Assembly (NCBI GenBank): GCA_019426215.1
Contig: CM033397.1
Span: 25,422,480-25,486,479, forward strand
Source: Buddleja alternifolia
Lineage: Eukaryota; Streptophyta; Magnoliopsida; Lamiales; Scrophulariaceae
DNA: 64,000 nt
Direction of reading: 5' to 3'
Part shown: positions 22,474-33,633 of the stretch, piece by piece
Numbering within the stretch: the stretch's first letter is position 1
How the letters are laid out: every line of letters starts with the position of its first letter
Notes under the pieces: generated by a model
Databases searched by the model: none
Told to the model about the DNA's origin: nothing
Seen by the model: the letters and a program-made list of their open reading frames with translations, nothing else
Position numbers and translations under genes: made by a program

Positions 22474-24257
22474 AGAAAATTGCATTTTTTGATCCCATAT
22501 ATTTTAGCTGTTTTCAATTTTGGTCCCATTTGTTACAAAATTATCATATTGTGTCCCGTGACTCTTAAAAATTCTCACATTTGGTCTCAATCGGATTTTT
22601 CTTCCAAAATTTAACGATCAACCTCGTTAGTCAACATTTTGACCTTTTTTGGGGGGGGGAGAATCTAACCGTGAATGCACACACACACGGATTATATTCA
22701 ATATAATGATGTTTCTATTTAATATTACGTGATATTCACGCACAAAATCTCCCAAAAAATTGGCCAAATTTTTACTAACAGAAATGACTTAAATTTTAGA
22801 CGGAAAAATTCGGTTGGGTGAAATGTGAGATATTTTGCAAGTGATGTTGATATATGCTATTTCTAGACGAATTTTCCCCCATATATCAACTTAGTTTTGG
22901 TAGTTTCCTTAATATTTTGATCACATATGATGTTTGGCCCCATTGTTTTCTCTTACTTTTCAGGTTAGGTTAACAGTCGGGCAAAGAACGGGGAACGAAG
23001 GCAAAACGAAATATTTTTGTGCTAAAAATAGGTGAATGCCGCGGCATTCAAGGCAGTAGCAAACATTGCGGCGTTCTCTAGAAAATGCCGTTGCGTTTGC
23101 ACGCGTCCCTAGGGGTATAAATAGACCATTTAGGTCATTTTGACCATTAACTTTACTTCACTCTGCAGCTTTTTACCCAAAAAAGGAAGAGAGAGAGAGC
23201 TTGGGATAAAGACTTGAAGGTCGTCACTCATTGAAGGCCTACATTCGCGAGAAGGCGTAGAATTCAACAAGGAATCTACATGTTTATGAGTATTAGGGAG
23301 TTTTTACATCTTTATTTCTTAAATTTGTTCAAATTTCCTATGATTTGTATGATTTAGGTTTTTGATTTTGACATGAATATGAGCTAAATTTGTTTAATTA
23401 AGGCGATGGACATGCCATTTATGACACTTGATTGTTGATTTATTGGCTTCTATTGGATTAATTTTGACCCAATGCTTGATGCCCAAATGTTTGATGAAAT
23501 GCCTAGGTTAGAAATCGAAAGATAATGACCAAGGAAAGATAAAATCATTGAATACCCTATAATTAAACTGACTAGAGATAGACTCATTTTCTTTAGGTGA
23601 CTTTCCATTTACGTGGGGAACTCCTAGACCTTGAATGCATCGTTGTTAATTGGGTTTCATATAGAGATATATAGGAATTTATTAACCAAGGGAAGGGTTG
23701 CTATGCCAAGAGATTGGGTAGTGTGTAAATTAGGAAGTTCCGTCTTAGCTAAATCAATCTAATGATCCAATAGGACCTCTATCACAATCAAATAGCATAA
23801 GTGGTTGAACCTTGTGCCTTAATCGCTCTTTCTCATCACTTTCTCCTTTGATTCGTTGAAATTTTGTCTTAGTTTATTTTCTAGTTTTTGTTTAAATCAA
23901 CTGTTATCAATCGACCTAACTTAGAAATGGATAATACAGTATTCTCGGTACTTAGGTCATAGAGGTCCCTATGGAAATGATAAATTCCGAACTTAATATC
24001 CACTCTACTACTTGTGCGACCTAGTTCTCTTGCTAGGATTTCGTCGTATCATTCACGCACAAAATCTCCTAAAAAACATGGCCAGATTTTTACTAACAGA
24101 GTTGACTGCCAAATTTTAGACGGGAAAATTTGGTTGGGCGAAATGTGAGAATTTTTGAAAGTGACGTGACACAATATGATAATCTCGTAACGGATGAGAA
24201 TAAAAAATTTAGGAAAAAATTCAAACATATGGGACCAAAAATGCTATTTCCCCATTA
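22474..24257. repeat. Element with long inverted arms, interrupted by an LTR-like segment
   Basis: The left arm (about 22474-22660) begins with GAAAATTGCATTTTTTGATC and contains TTGGTCCCATTTGTTAC. The right end (24052-24257) is its imperfect reverse complement, ending near CATATGGGACCAAAAATGC. A second, shortened copy of the right arm lies at 22735-22844 in the same orientation as 24052 onward. The arms are ~190 bp with clear divergence. No transposase is present. The two right-arm copies flank the LTR-like segment 22845-24051, so the locus has been rearranged. Confidence 0.55.
22845..24051 (+). repeat. Candidate solo LTR (Athila/Tat-like)
   Basis: About 1.2 kb starting TGTTGATATATGC and ending CGTATCA, with a TATA-like TATAAATA at 23116-23123 and a GC-rich patch just upstream. 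There is no ORF. The termini and overall style fit a gypsy LTR. The expected 5-bp target duplication is absent: AGTGA is on the left and TTCAC on the right. The call is therefore tentative. Confidence 0.4.
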
Positions 24258-24881
24258 GATTAATTTAATTTGTATACAAATTGAATTAACATCAATATAC
24301 TTTAGTTTTTTCATTAAGAGAGTCAATGACGCATAGAGATGAGTTAAAATCACAAAAAGTAAATGACCATAGGTTTTTGTTATAACCAAACTTTCTTGAA
24401 ACTACAACATTCATTCCAAATCTTATAAATTGACCGTGTATACAAAATAAAAATACATAGATGAAAAATGAATGAGAATAATTTAGTCTGAACTTGTTGT
24501 CATCGTTCATTGCTACGTCCAAACCCCAAACAATGCCACACTTTTAAAAAAAAAAATAGCTATTAAGAATATATTTTTAGAACTGCATAAATGCATTAGT
24601 TGTTAAATACATAGATGACCCAGTTATGTGTTGACAAAATAATTAAAATGTAAAAACATATTAATAGTTAAATATATTTGAATACATTTACCTTGTAAAA
24701 TTTTCTTTTTCAATAATAACATTTTCAATTTCTTTTCAATAATAACATTATCAGCCGCTCAATGGATATATTTTGCGTAAATCTTTCATGGCATTAAAAC
24801 TCAAATTTTTAATACTTACCGTTCAAAAATTGTGTATGTTCATTATGTTTGATTTAGAATCCACTATATATATGGGCAATA
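24258..24881. other. AT-rich intergenic stretch, nothing recognised
   Basis: No gene or paired repeat. A local duplication of TTTTCAATAATAACATT occurs at about 24707-24750. Confidence 0.5.
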
Positions 24882-25204
24882 TGTGAAAGCCGTATATTAA
24901 AAGTCATAATATAATTAAGCCTTATTATGTGATCAATTAAGATATATGATTATTTTGGGTTCTAAAGCAATTAAGAAAGGTATGGAATTTTATAGAATTT
25001 TATTTGTAGAAGCCGGGTTGTTATTTCCTTTATTATGATGGGCTATATTGGAAATAATAATAAGTTTACAATTGTTGAGTGTTGACTTATAAAAGGGTTG
25101 TGATTTCCAAATCCTTTTTATCATTATATTCTTCTGATTTTCCATCTTTAGAGAATTGAGAGACTCCAAGAGAAATTCAAAAGACTACATATTGATTTGG
25201 AAGA
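24882..25204 (+). repeat. 5' part of an older copia-type LTR, split by Sirevirus A
   Basis: AT-rich, with a TATA-like TTATAAAAGGG near 25088. It ends in GAAGA (25200-25204), which is repeated at 46980-46984, where the remainder of the LTR resumes and runs to AACA at 47124, followed by a tRNA-iMet-type primer site. The start at TGTGAAAGCC (24882) is a guess. The reconstituted LTR would be about 460 bp. Confidence 0.5.
25200..25204. repeat. Target-site duplication GAAGA, left side of Sirevirus A
   Basis: Matches 46980-46984, directly after the LTR ending at 46979. It does not match the bases after the nearer LTR (CAAAC after 39473). Confidence 0.8.
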
Positions 25205-26972
25205 TGTTAGGAATTTCATATTAGATGTTTTGATGATGACAAATAGGACTTCCTGTTAGACCCCGAAAAGTGTAAAAGCTTTCATAGAATGTTATGTATA
25301 AGTACCTGAAAGCTTATTTATCTTAGGCTTATAGTATTTATCTTTGTAGAATTCTTTAGACTAAGTATGTGACACTAAATCACTTAGGAAAATTCTAGGT
25401 GAGTCTACCAAGTGATGAAGGTGAAGATCAAGCGTCTGAAGTTACAATGGATAAAGATATCTTGAAGCGTCCGTCAAACGCTTTAGGGGTTATCCCAGTG
25501 CTCAAACTACGAATGGATAACTCAGGCCGAATACTCAACATCAAGTGAAATGACGGAATTCTCAATGAGACCATCAAGACAAGATTGAAGAGTAAGCGTC
25601 TGAAATAAAGAAAAGAAAGTCAGGATCAGTCCAAGCGTCTGTCCAATACACGAGAATAACTATTCTCTTCAGCAAGCGTCCAAAAAGGTTAAACCAACAC
25701 AACCTACAAAGAACGTAACCTGAAAAACTCAAACCCAAAACCATCCAAAGACTTAAAAATGCATGAATCAAACGGACGAATTATTTCCAACGGAAATAAG
25801 ACAAGATGCATTAAAAGTCGGATAAGTGCTATTAAAATATAAGCACTATAACTTATGGGCAAGCCATATCTTTGACCTAGACTGTCAGATTTATGAAACC
25901 AAGACCATGCCTAACCAATTAAATATACCCAAAGTTAGAAATGTCTGAACTCAAGGAATGTTTGGGGAAACGAGACTCCAACCGTGTCAAACGGACAAAA
26001 ACCACCAATACCTTATAAATAGCTCTTTCAACAAACAAGTAAACAGACACACACAAAAAAAGGCAAAAAAAATTACCTACTTTGTTGAAAGAAAAGCTTA
26101 CTAAAAATCATAGCCAAATATCCATATAAGCTTTTCACAAATATTCCAGAGACAGTCACCCATATCTCAAATCTCTTTTTAAGAAGAACCTATACTACCA
26201 TTGAGATATCCCCAAGTTGTTTGAACTTTCCAAAAACAAACAAACCCGTGACCAAAACCATCAACACCTTTCATCTGAGTGAGAAAGCTGGTTGACTTGC
26301 AAGCAATATTTTTGTGTAAAAGAAGCTTGTTGAAGTTGATCTCTATTGGAGCTGAAATCTGTGTGACCAAGGAGTTCCGAGATCAAGAGTAACTTGCATC
26401 ATTTCTGAGTGAAAGAAGCAAGGGGATAGAAGATCTTTAGTGGAGCTGAAATCAGTGTGAACAAGGAGTTCCAAGATCATATCCAATCTCCCTCTATCTT
26501 GTAGAAGTCTCTGTGTGACTCTTCGATAATCATCATAGTGGAAAAACCTCCCTGATAAAAGGAGAAGAAGGACGTAGCTGGGATTACATCACCCAGTGAA
26601 CCTTACAAATATCTTGTGTCATTTACCTCTTTAAGCATTCATTGTTTTACTGCTTTACTATTCATACTGCATACATTCTGATAAAGTCTTAAAACAACTA
26701 AGCGACTACTTTCGATTAATTAACCGAACGCTAAGCTATAAAATACTTCCGCTGTGCTAACTCTGATTTAGTGACTAAACTCTGCCCTACTTTGGTAAGC
26801 GTTGAAATCACCGAGTCTAAGTTAACGTTTCTCAAGCGCCACATCCAGCGCTTAAACTTGTCAAGCGTTCAAATACTTCAAAGTGATACGAACTTTTAAG
26901 AAGTCGGAAAAGACTTCAGGGTCTATTCAACCCCCCCTTCTAGACCCTTTCGTATACCACTTGGGACCAACA
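25205..26972 (+). repeat. 5' LTR of Sirevirus A
   Basis: 1768 bp, TGTTAGGAATTTC...GGGACCAACA. TATA box TATAAATAG at 26014-26022, so transcription should start some 25-35 bp later. An internal direct repeat (GGAGCTGAAATC, then CAAGGAGTTCC) occurs at about 26346 and again ~97 bp downstream. Five exact AAGCGTC words lie between 25430 and 25680. Confidence 0.96.
26014..26022 (+). promoter_or_regulatory. TATA box of the Sirevirus A 5' LTR
   Basis: TATAAATAG in a C/A-rich context. The equivalent box is present in the other LTR copies, for example 38528-38536 and 61697-61705 (minus). Confidence 0.7.
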
Positions 26973-26975
26973 AGT

Positions 26976-26987
26976 GGTATCAGAGCG
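26976..26987 (+). other. Primer-binding site, tRNA-iMet type (Sirevirus A)
   Basis: TGGTATCAGAGC starts three bases after the LTR end, as usual for plant copia elements. Confidence 0.93.
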
Positions 26988-27078
26988 GTTGAAGTTGAAA
27001 CCTAAGCGTTTCCAAGCGTAACTGCTTGTTCAGATCCATTTTTTTATATAGTCGCTTTAAAATTACTTTAAATTCTTC

Positions 27079-29260
27079 ATGGCATTCTCTAAAGTTCCCA
27101 AATTGACCGAGTCAAATTATGACTCTTGGAAGGTCAAAGCGTTTACTTATTTGTGTTCATGTGATGATGAAATGTGTGATATCATTTCAGATGGGCCAAT
27201 CAAAATATACAAAGTTATCACCAGAGCGCCCGAAGCCACAGAAGAAACACCTGACGGTTATGTGGAGAAGCCCAAACAAGAATGGTCCACCGATGAGCGT
27301 CGACGAGCAAATCTAGACAATGTCGGTCGGAATGCATTATACACAGCCATTGGTGACAATGACAACTTATTCAACAAAGTCAAATCATGCAATACAACTA
27401 AAGAAATTTGGGATAAGTTGACTACTATTTGTGGTGGCTCAGCACAAATAAAGGAAAACAAATTATCAATTGCCAAAGAAAAATTCAACGGCTTCAAGAT
27501 GCTACCTAATGAGACGCTAGAGCAATTAGACATGAGGTTTACAGCCCTTGTCACTGAACTAACATCTCTGGGTATGGAGCTACAAAATCGAGAAACAGTG
27601 GTCAAAATCTTTAGGAGTCTTCCAAGCAGATTCCTAATGAAAACAACTGCAATGAGAGAATCAAACAATCTGGACAGCCTAACTCCAGAAGATGCTTTTT
27701 CAGAACTCAAAGCATTTGAGTTTGAGCTGAATTCGGCCAGTGATGCAGTAAGTAATCCAGTGATCGAATCTGGAGCGCTAATGGCATCAATCAAAGGAAA
27801 ATCTATCAAAGAAAAAGGCTCGGATATAAGTGAGGAAGAAGAACTGGCGCTTCTAAATAGATTCAGGAAATTCCTGAAATATGAAAAGAAGGGAAACAGT
27901 CCTAAGCACCCAGGACAAAGTTCATATCAAGCGCTTCCTCAAATACAACCACAATATCAAGCGCCTCACTATCCTGCGTCCTCCTCCCTAGCGCCAATTC
28001 AATATCAAACTCCTTCTCAGCAAGATCTCTCAGCGCCTGCAGCGTTAAACCAACGATCCACAAGATTAACAAACGAACAAAAGATGAAGACCAATCTTTG
28101 TTACAACTGCAGGAGACCAGGGCATTTCCAAGTTAATTGCCCATATCCAAATGTGTCTAAACCTACAAAGCAAGATCACACGGATAGAAACCAATTCAGG
28201 AGCAACCTGAGACAACAAGGCTTGCTAGCAGAATCAGAACCTCTCTATACGCCTGAAGAGGACTTGGAATCATCAGATGAAAGCAGCGATGATGAACCAT
28301 CAAAGGACTCAGCATTCATTTGTCTCATGGCAAGAGAAAATGAAGCATCTAACGACTTACCATCTGAGGTAACCACTGATCTGTATCATCCTCTCTCTTA
28401 TGATGAATTACTTGACAAAGTAAAGGAATATTATACAGATTGTCAAGATGCCACCCAATTATTCCAAAATCACCATCGTATTATTTCAGCACTCAGAAGT
28501 GATAACTTAACGCTCAAAGCAGAGTTGCAAATTCAGCAACAGTGCATTGAGAAAAACCAATCACTCGAGAGTGAAATTACTCAGCTAAAAGGTGATCTTG
28601 ATATAATAGTCAAAAGAGAAGCTGAAATGGTCGCTAAACTTGCCAAATCAGAGCAGCTTATCTCTTCATTATCAAAAGCGTCTAGAACGCTAGATAATGT
28701 GACTAAAGTAACCAGGGCATTTGGTGAAAAGACCGGTCTAGGTTTTGATGAATTTAGTTATAAAGCCAAAGCGTCCAATGTTACAACAATCAACAAAGGA
28801 AAAGGTGTAATCTTTGTTGAAGAAAGATCGATCAGACAAACGCTGAATGAATTAACAAATACTGGTACAAAAGCTAATGATAAAAGTGAATGTCTCACAA
28901 AAGAAAATATATCCAAACGCTCAAAAAGCTAAGGAGATATTTTCTGCCAGTGAATCAAACGTTAAGCGTCCCGCACCAAAAGTGCATCCTAAGCCAGTAC
29001 CAAACAGAATCAAACGTCTATATCCAAAACAATCCAGTTCATATTATCAACACTATGATAATTATGATTACGATTATGATTATTACTATAATCAAGGATA
29101 TTTCTATACATCTAGAAAAAGTATGCAACTCAAAACGAAACCCAAGAAGGCCAATCTCTCTCCCATAGTGAAGACAAGGCAAATATGGGTTCCGAAAAAT
29201 CTAATTCACGTCACTAACAAAGAAGGACCCAAAACAAAATGGGTACCTAAAGGAAATTAG
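27079..29260 (+). pseudogene. Sirevirus A gag, disrupted by a 32-bp deletion
   Basis: The capsid protein packages the element RNA. It is open from ATG 27079 (M-A-F-S-K-V-P) as 617 codons, then resumes in another frame to TAG 29258-29260. Compared with the intact copy in C, about 32 bp are missing near 28883, inside a lysine-rich segment. The N-terminal half is a copia gag domain (E-S-N-Y-D-S-W-K-V-K). The CCHC zinc knuckle C-Y-N-C-x4-G-H-x4-C starts at residue 341. A charged coiled-coil stretch covers about residues 460-545. Its C-terminal part contains Y/D-rich repeats (Y-D-Y-D-Y-D-Y-Y). Confidence 0.93.
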
Positions 29261-29274
29261 ATCTGCCCTTTTGA

Positions 29275-32200
29275 ATGCAGGTACCTAGAGCCAACACCGA
29301 CGCTTCAGTATGGTACATAGATAGTGGATCATCGAGACACATGACTGGATCAAAGGATCTCTTGATCAACTATCGTGCAACCAATGGTCCTCAAGTTATA
29401 TTCGGTGATAATTCTAAAGGTAAAACTAAAGGTATAGGTATCATGCATAGGGGGAACATCATGATCAATGATGTATACTATGTTGAGGGTCTTAAACATA
29501 ATCTCCTAAGCATAAGTCAATTCTGTGATAAAGGCTTTGAAATTAAATTTTCTAGTGACTTGTGCGAGATAATCGATGTTAAGACAGGATCTACTAAATT
29601 AAAAGGAAGAAGAACAAACAATGTATACTTAGTAGATTGGGATTCAACATTAGATAACAACCCTACATGTTTCGTAGCTAAGAATCAAAACGAATTAGGT
29701 TGGTTATGGCACAGAAAAATGAATCACCTCAATTTCAAAACAATCTCTCAATTAATATCTCTAAATCTCGTAGAGGGATTACCTAAAGGTTCCTTTAATA
29801 AAGATCGCTTATGTGATGCTGTCAAATGGGTAAACAAGTTAAATCATCTTTTAAGAAGAAGCTTCATCTATCGACCTCTCGAATACTTGAATTACTACAT
29901 TTAGATTTGTTTGGTCCTATTCAAATCATGAGCGTTAGTGGTAAAAAGTATTCACTAGTAATAGTTGATGATTTTTCACGCTATACATGGGTAGAATTTC
30001 TAGCATCTAAAGATGAAACTAGTGCCAAGCTCACCTCTCTAATTCGTCAACTACAAAACTCAAAAGATCTAAAAGTAACAAGAATTAGAAGTGATAGAGG
30101 AACTGAATTTACTAACCATATTGTTGAGAAATTTTGTAAAGACTTTGGAATACTTCATGAGTATTCAGCACCTAGAACACCTCAACAAAATGGAGTTGCT
30201 GAACGACGGAACAGAACGCTTAAAGAAGCCGCTAGGACTATGTTAGCCGAGTCTAAGCTGCCTCAAAGGTTGTGGGCCGAAGCTATCAACACTGCTTGCT
30301 ACACTCAGAACCGGTGTATGATCAACAAGCAACATGAAAAGACTCCATATGAGTTATGGAAGGGACGTAAGCCGAATGTTTCATACTTTCATGTATTTGG
30401 TTCAAAATGTTTCATTCATAACAATGGTTCCCAAAGCCTAAAGACATTTGATCCTAAAGCAGATGAAGGAATCTTTCTAGGTTACGCCAAAAATGGAAAG
30501 AGCTTTCGCATCTTAAATAAGGTCAAATCGAAGGTTGAAGAATCCATTCATGTTGTGTTTGATGATGCTAACCAAGAACCGAGTAAGGTTAATATTAATG
30601 ATGCAGGAATTGAAGATTTATCTCAACAAGCGTCACAAATCAATCTGTGTGATGATAGTGATATTGATGAAGATAATGAAATCATTGTACCTAATCCTAA
30701 GACTACTCGTAAAGACATCGACGATGACATTGCAAGAAACGCTGATGATCATGAAGGGAATGTTCATCAAGAGCAAATTCAAACTATAAACACTGAAGCG
30801 CCTACGCAAGGAATTGGTCAAGCGCCTACACAGTTTAATCAAACGTTAGATCAATCTCTTAACCCGTTCCAACCAGACAGAAAATGGCTCAGAGACCATC
30901 CACCAGAACTAATTATTGGAGATATTGGAGCAACCGTTAGAACAAGAGCCGCTACAATAAATGAGGCCATGTTTGCAAGCTTCCTATCTCAAATGGAACC
31001 AAAGAAAGTGGATGAAGCGCTTAACGATCCAAGTTGGATAGAAGCCATGCAAGAAGAGCTAAACCAATTTGAAAGAAATGAGGTATGGACGCTAGTACCA
31101 AGACCAACCCACCAAGGGGTCATTGGAACTAGATGGGTCTATAGAAACAAAATGGATGAGAATGGGATTGTGATTAGAAACAAAGCCAGACTCGTAGCTC
31201 AGGGATACTGTCAAGAAGAGGGCATCGACTTTGATGAAACATACGCTCCAGTTGCCCGTCTTGAAGCAATCCGCATGTTTCTAGCGTTTGCAGCATTTAA
31301 CAAATTTACAGTGTATCAAATGGACGTAAAGAGTGCATTTCTGAATGGTAAACTCCAAGAAGAAGTATATGTGGAGCAACCACCAGGATTCATCAACAAC
31401 CATGGGAAAAGCATGGTTTATAAATTGGACAAGGCACTCTATGGTCTTAAACAAGCACCACGAGCATGGTATGACACTCTTTCTATCTTCCTTATAGGTA
31501 AAGGCTTTTCAAAAGGCAGCGTTGACACAACGTTATTCAAAATTACCCATAATGGAGATATTCTCCTAGTTCAAATTTATGTTGATGATATTATATTTGG
31601 ATCTACCAATAAGCGTCTATGTGAGAAATTTTCGAAGATGATGCAAGATCAATTTGAAATGAGCATGATGGGTGAATTAACTTTCTTCCTAGGATTACAA
31701 GTTAAACAACTCCCTAATGGCATATTCATAAATCAAACTAAATATACTAGAGATATGATCAAGAAATTTGGTATGGAAAATGCATCACCTTCAAAAATTC
31801 CAATGAGCCAAACGCTTAAGCTAGATAGAGATGATAATGGAAAGAAAATTGATATCACTAACTATAGAGGTATTATTGGATCACTTCTTTATCTTACAGC
31901 TAGTAGACCTGATATTATGTTCTCAGTATGCATGTGTGCACGATTTCAAGCTGATCCTAGAGAATCACACTTAATTGCTGCTAAAAGGATCCTTAAGTAC
32001 CTAAAAGGCACACAAAATGTGGGCTTATGGTATCCTAGGGATTCTCCTTTTGAACTAATTGGTTATTCAGATGCAGATTTTGCAGGATGCAAAATAGATA
32101 GAAAAAGTACTAGTGGAACATGTCAATTTCTAGGTGATAGACTAATTTCATGGCATAGTAAGAAGCAACAGTCCATCGCTACTTCCACCGCTGAAGCTGA

Positions 32201-32525
32201 GTATGTAGCCGCTGGAAGCTGTTGTGCACAGATCCTTTGGATGAGGCAACAACTTAGAGATTATGGAATAATCCTAGATCCAACTCCTATCCATTGTGAC
32301 AATCAAAGCGCCTTAGCAATGACTCAAAATCCAGTTCTTCACTCTAGAACCAAACACATTGACATTCGCTATCACTTTCTACGTGACCACGTTCAAAAGA
32401 AAGATATCTCCATGCACTTCATTGGTACAGAAAAGCAACTGGCAGATATCTTCACCAAAGCGCTTAACGAACAACGTTTTCTCACTTTAAGAAGTGAACT
32501 AGGTATGATTGATCTAAATGCTTAA
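29275..32525 (+). pseudogene. Sirevirus A pol, one-base frameshift in the integrase zinc finger
   Basis: Protease (D-S-G-S-S), GAG-pre-integrase zinc finger, integrase core, RT (Y-V-D-D) and RNase H are all present in copia order. One T is missing near 29820 relative to C, within C-x2-C of the zinc finger. The frame 29275-29904 therefore ends early and the remainder runs 29826-32525. All downstream catalytic motifs are intact. The frame starts with TGA-ATG just after the gag stop, in a different frame from gag. Confidence 0.94.
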
Positions 32526-32560
32526 TCATTCGAAACATCATACTTTTGTTAGGCATGAAA

Positions 32561-32620
32561 TTTAGGGGAATTCACTGTATGTTATGTAATTTATGGGGAA
32601 CCTACATAGGGGGAACCTTA
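32561..32620 (+). other. Multiple PPT-like copies after pol (Sirevirus A)
   Basis: TTAGGGGAATTCAC, TATGGGGAACCTAC and ATAGGGGGAACC follow each other within 60 bp of the pol stop and resemble the true PPT (AAAGGGGGAAAT). Repeated PPT-like tracts between pol and the real PPT are a known Sirevirus trait. The same block is in C at 55041-55100. Confidence 0.7.
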
Positions 32621-33633
32621 AAAGAGCTAACTATACCTAAGTGAATATGACCAAAAATGTTTTCCCTTGCATCGGTCATACGCACTTAGCACCATACACT
32701 TAAATCCTTTTGACGCTTATTACACAAATCTGTCTTAGCGTCTGCACTTCTTTCAAAATAAACTAAACGCTTAGCTTTATTCCCGGCTAAAGCAGTTAGT
32801 AAAAGAACCCTTTAAAAGCAAGCGTACATTACCCTACGCTAAAACGAGAAAGTGGTTTAGTCAATCAATGCAATTAATGCTGACTTGACATTCCTCACCC
32901 TTCGCTCAAGAAAACCCATGGGTACTCATCACGTTTTTCAAAGATGGTTCAGCACATGTACACGCGTCAGTACAATTACCATGTATCTTAGACGAATACA
33001 ACCAGCGCTGAATATTTTAAACCAAAAGTAAAACACTACTACCAAGACATAATGATAAGTACTGGGAAACTGTGTCCTCATACACAGGAATAATTCTATA
33101 TGTTACAATGACCGCTAAAGCACAAAATGTTACTTGAAAGAGAACCTCAAGATTCTCAAGCGTCCACATAACACTGAATTGTTTCAAGCGTCATTCTGAA
33201 TAGGTCCGGACGCTTTAACAAATTTTTGGCGGGTATTTGAATAGTTGTTCAAAATTATGGTTCCCGAACAGTTTTCATAAAGAACGTATCCGCTTTTCAT
33301 GGGCACACGTATCACTCTCAGTATATCAAAAGTCTCTGTTTCAAACTTTTAATCGGACTTCAAAATAGTATATGTGGAAGTTACTAAAAGAAACCGTGCC
33401 TATTTAATCTAAATTCACGTCCACAGTTATATTTTAATGGCTGAGATTTATATTCCTCCACGTGTCAACATCTCAAACTTCAAACACACAGAACATTCAA
33501 ATTGAAGTATCTCAAAAACACACTTTCTGCAGAACACAAACACTCTTATACTCTATTACATTCGTGCAAGAAAAATTCTCTCTCTTTCTCAAAACAAAAA
33601 TTTTCATTCGTAATCTCTGTCTACTTCTCACTA
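32621..33633 (+). other. Non-coding spacer between pol and ORF3 (Sirevirus A)
   Basis: About 1 kb with no ORF. It contains several AAGCG words and, near 33457-33466, CCACGTGTC, an ABRE/G-box-like element about 170 bp before the ORF3 start, with a TATTTAAT word near 33398. Whether ORF3 has its own promoter here, or is made from a spliced or read-through RNA, cannot be told. Confidence 0.45.

Noticed and set aside
27258..27809. 183-codon minus-strand ORF, repeated at 59883-60434
   Set aside because: Antisense shadow of the Sirevirus gag. It is conserved only because gag itself is conserved between A and C.
33502..33633. Upstream in-frame Met extension of ORF3 in Sirevirus A, possibly a signal peptide
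   Set aside because: In Sirevirus C the same leader is not in frame with ORF3 and contains indels, so M-A-P-K-K is the better start.
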